Source: an uncultured Erysipelotrichaceae bacterium (GTDB lineage Bacteria > Bacillota_I > Bacilli_A > Erysipelotrichales > Erysipelotrichaceae). Taken from it: a DNA stretch of 8,283 bases. The notes under the pieces were generated by a model. That model was not told where the DNA came from. It searched no databases and worked only from the letters and a program-made list of their open reading frames with translations. The position numbers and the translations under genes are program-made. This document shows, in pieces, positions 6,993 to 8,283 of this stretch. The DNA lies in NCBI GenBank assembly GCA_902796525.1, contig CADBPB010000027.1:1-8283 (forward strand), read 5' to 3'. Every line of letters begins with the position of its first letter. The stretch's first letter is position 1.

Positions 6993-7042
6993 TAACTTTT
7001 AGGCCTTTTTAGAAAATTCAGTTAAAGTTCACATTGCCGTCC

Positions 7043-7048
7043 TATAGT
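7043..7048 (+). promoter_or_regulatory. Candidate -10 box of htrA
   Basis: TATAGT, five of six bases matching TATAAT, lies 20 bases before the htrA start codon, with a weak GTTAAA 16 bases upstream as a possible -35. The site shares the 88-bp divergent region with the promoter of the minus-strand operon; no clear CtsR- or CssR-like operator was recognised in between. Confidence 0.3.
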
Positions 7049-7055
7049 ATTCAAT

Positions 7056-7064
7056 GGAGGTGAT
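7056..7064 (+). promoter_or_regulatory. Full-length Shine-Dalgarno of htrA
   Basis: GGAGGTGAT is an exact nine-base complement of the 16S rRNA 3' end, with GGAGG eight bases before the ATG at 7069. It shows that 7069 is the start rather than the in-frame ATG at 7054, which overlaps the box itself. Confidence 0.85.
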
Positions 7065-7068
7065 TGCA

Positions 7069-8172
7069 ATGAAAATCAATGTGAAATCTCTTGTAATATT
7101 ATTTCTGGTAGCTTTACTGGGCTCAGGAATCGGCACATTCGGTGTCTTATCCTATTATGATCATAATATCCGAAACGTTACGGAAACGCAGGAAAACGTC
7201 GTTCTGAACGAAGTAGAATATACGAATATCGAAAAAACCGATTATACCAAGGCGATCGAGAAAGCCTATGACACTGTAGTAGAAATCAGCTGCAAAGTCG
7301 AAACATCCATGGGCGGCAACTATTTCTTCTTCGGAGGCGGAACGACGACATCGACTTCGACCGGTTCCGGTGTCATATTCTCATCCGATGGCTATATCGT
7401 CACCAACGAACACGTGATCGACGGTCTGACCGATGAAAACACGATCGAAGTCAAGCTTTATACCGGAGAAGTATGCGGCGCCAAGCTGATCGGCTATGAT
7501 GTGAGGACGGATCTGGCGGTATTGAAAATCGATAAGAAGGATCTTCCTTTTGCCTCGTTCGTCGATTCGGATCAGCTGATGCTTGGCCAGGATGTGATTG
7601 CGATCGGCAATCCGCTGGGTCTGGGTATCTCCTGCTCCAACGGTATCGTTTCGGCATTGGAGAAAGAGATCTATATCAATAATGTCTATATGTCCGTCAT
7701 TCAGACCAATGCGGCGGTGAACGAAGGAAACTCGGGCGGCGGACTGTTTGATATCAACGGCAATCTGATCGGCATCGTCAATGCGAAGAAGTCGTCATCG
7801 ATGACCACGACGGTCGAAGGAATGGGCTATGCCATTCCAGCCGATACGGTCGTCACGATCGTCAATGAACTGATCGAAAACGGCTATGTGAAAGACCGTG
7901 CCGCCTTAGGCGTCAGAGTCTATACTTCCAATTCCTATTACAGTTCCAATGGCGTGCTGATCTCGGAAGTCATCGAAGGAGGCAGCGCAGACGAGGCCGG
8001 CATGCAGGCGAATGACATCATCATCGGAGTCGACGGTCACGAGATCGTTTCCTATGCCGATCTGTCGAAAGTCCTCGATGGAAAACGGGTCGGCGACAAA
8101 GTCGATGTCACCGTGCTGAGAAACGAGAAAGAAATGCACTTCGAAGTGATCCTCCAGGCCAGCTCAAGATAA
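7069..8172 (+). CDS. htrA: Membrane-anchored HtrA/DegP-type serine protease with one PDZ domain
   Basis: A 367-residue trypsin-like serine endopeptidase acting outside the membrane, where HtrA proteins degrade or refold damaged envelope and secreted proteins. An uncleaved signal anchor (about 7-29) follows a short basic N-terminus. The protease domain (about 50-275) has a complete triad: H115 in VTNEHVID, D148 in RTDLAVLKI and S222 in GNSGGG. One C-terminal PDZ domain (about 280-365) has the sequence ALGVRV, the pattern EGGSADEAGMQANDII and a closing TVLRN strand. Size and layout match single-PDZ Gram-positive HtrA proteins. The residue after GNSGG is Gly rather than the usual Pro or Ala, and a Gly/Thr/Ser-rich stretch (about 88-102) precedes the first protease strand. 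Three cysteines (75, 136, 189) lie in the exported part. It is divergent from the CPBP-led operon, suggesting but not proving a shared envelope-stress role. The start is set by a perfect Shine-Dalgarno. Confidence 0.93.
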   Translation: MKINVKSLVILFLVALLGSGIGTFGVLSYYDHNIRNVTETQENVVLNEVEYTNIEKTDYTKAIEKAYDTVVEISCKVETSMGGNYFFFGGGTTTSTSTGSGVIFSSDGYIVTNEHVIDGLTDENTIEVKLYTGEVCGAKLIGYDVRTDLAVLKIDKKDLPFASFVDSDQLMLGQDVIAIGNPLGLGISCSNGIVSALEKEIYINNVYMSVIQTNAAVNEGNSGGGLFDINGNLIGIVNAKKSSSMTTTVEGMGYAIPADTVVTIVNELIENGYVKDRAALGVRVYTSNSYYSSNGVLISEVIEGGSADEAGMQANDIIIGVDGHEIVSYADLSKVLDGKRVGDKVDVTVLRNEKEMHFEVILQASSR

Positions 8173-8193
8173 TCGATCAGATACAAGAAATAT

Positions 8194-8225
8194 AAAAAAA
8201 AAAAGACGGGTTCATACCCGTCTTT
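8194..8225. terminator. Intrinsic terminator between convergent genes
   Basis: Arms AAAGACGGGT (8202-8211) and ACCCGTCTTT (8216-8225) form a perfect 10-bp stem with the loop TCAT. On the minus strand the stem runs into 11 consecutive T (complement of 8194-8204), so it is a strong terminator for the minus-strand gene ending at 8224. On the plus strand the tail is only TTTAAT, so for htrA, which stops 29 bases before the stem, it would be weaker. The stop codon of the minus-strand gene overlaps the base of the stem. Confidence 0.85.
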
Positions 8226-8283
8226 AATCATCATCTTCGTCTTTTCTTTCAGCAGCCGTAGCAGCAACGACTTTATCCGTAAC
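8224..8283 (-). CDS. C-terminal end of an unidentified protein with an acidic tail (partial, 5' part outside window)
   Basis: An open minus-strand frame enters at the right edge and runs 19 codons to a TAA at 8226-8224. The peptide ends ...AAERKDEDDD, with an Ala-rich segment before a charged, finally acidic tail. Its reality is supported by the strong minus-strand terminator immediately after the stop, with the T-run on that strand. The fragment is too short to assign a family. An alternative reading is chance open frame next to a terminator that serves only htrA, but the direction of the T-run argues against this. Confidence 0.6.
   Translation of the reverse strand, partial: VTDKVVAATAAERKDEDDD

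Noticed and set aside
6981..7068. Hidden bacteriocin or signal peptide gene near the CPBP protease and ABC genes
   Set aside because: No open frame with a ribosome site and a double-glycine-like leader fits in this 88-bp gap, nor in the 43-, 5- and 4-nt gaps of the operon.
8052..8267. Minus-strand 71-codon open frame at the right edge
   Set aside because: It would run through the terminator hairpin and into the htrA coding region in antisense, in a different frame from the short acidic-tailed fragment that ends at the terminator.
1..8283. tRNA, rRNA, CRISPR, insertion sequence, riboswitch or phage attachment site
   Set aside because: No cloverleaf, regularly spaced repeat, transposase frame, terminal inverted repeat or conserved riboswitch core was recognised; non-coding gaps are all under 150 bases.

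Overview
The window is bacterial chromosomal DNA of roughly average GC content, densely coding. Strong GGAGG-type ribosome sites, short intergenic gaps and the protein families present (clostridial-type anchored HtrA, YwaF/TIGR02206 membrane protein, very large FtsX-like permease with coiled coils, BAAT-type hydrolase) point to a low-to-mid-GC Firmicute. A gut Erysipelotrichia/Clostridia-like anaerobe is my best guess, but no marker gene here settles the taxon.

Layout. Positions 1-434 (minus) hold the 5' part of a BAAT/acyl-CoA-thioesterase-like alpha/beta hydrolase running off the left edge. Its promoter region (435-512) carries an extended -10 box and an 18-bp inverted repeat that looks like a repressor operator. 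A hairpin terminator at 513-535 separates it from a compact four-gene minus-strand operon read from 6980 down to 581: a CPBP (CAAX-like) intramembrane protease, a YwaF-family membrane protein, an ABC ATPase carrying an N-terminal GAF domain, and a 1167-residue FtsX-family permease with a large predicted coiled-coil extracytoplasmic insertion. Gaps are 43, 5 and 4 nt. An 88-bp divergent promoter region (6981-7068) separates this operon from a plus-strand, membrane-anchored HtrA serine protease (7069-8172). A hairpin at 8202-8225 with an 11-T tail on the minus strand ends an unidentified minus-strand gene whose last codons enter at the right edge, and probably also serves htrA.

How they may work together. 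The ATPase and permease should form one MacB/FtsEX-type complex: a GAF domain on the cytoplasmic side and a long coiled-coil antenna outside. These complexes commonly couple ATP hydrolysis to conformational work across the membrane rather than to classical import. The membrane protease and YwaF protein are co-transcribed by position, and HtrA is divergent from them, so the region reads as a cell-envelope sensing or quality-control locus. The GAF-ABC fusion, the coiled-coil permease and their two membrane partners are the most noteworthy content. Substrate and signal cannot be read from the sequence. No RNA gene, CRISPR array, insertion sequence or phage element was seen.
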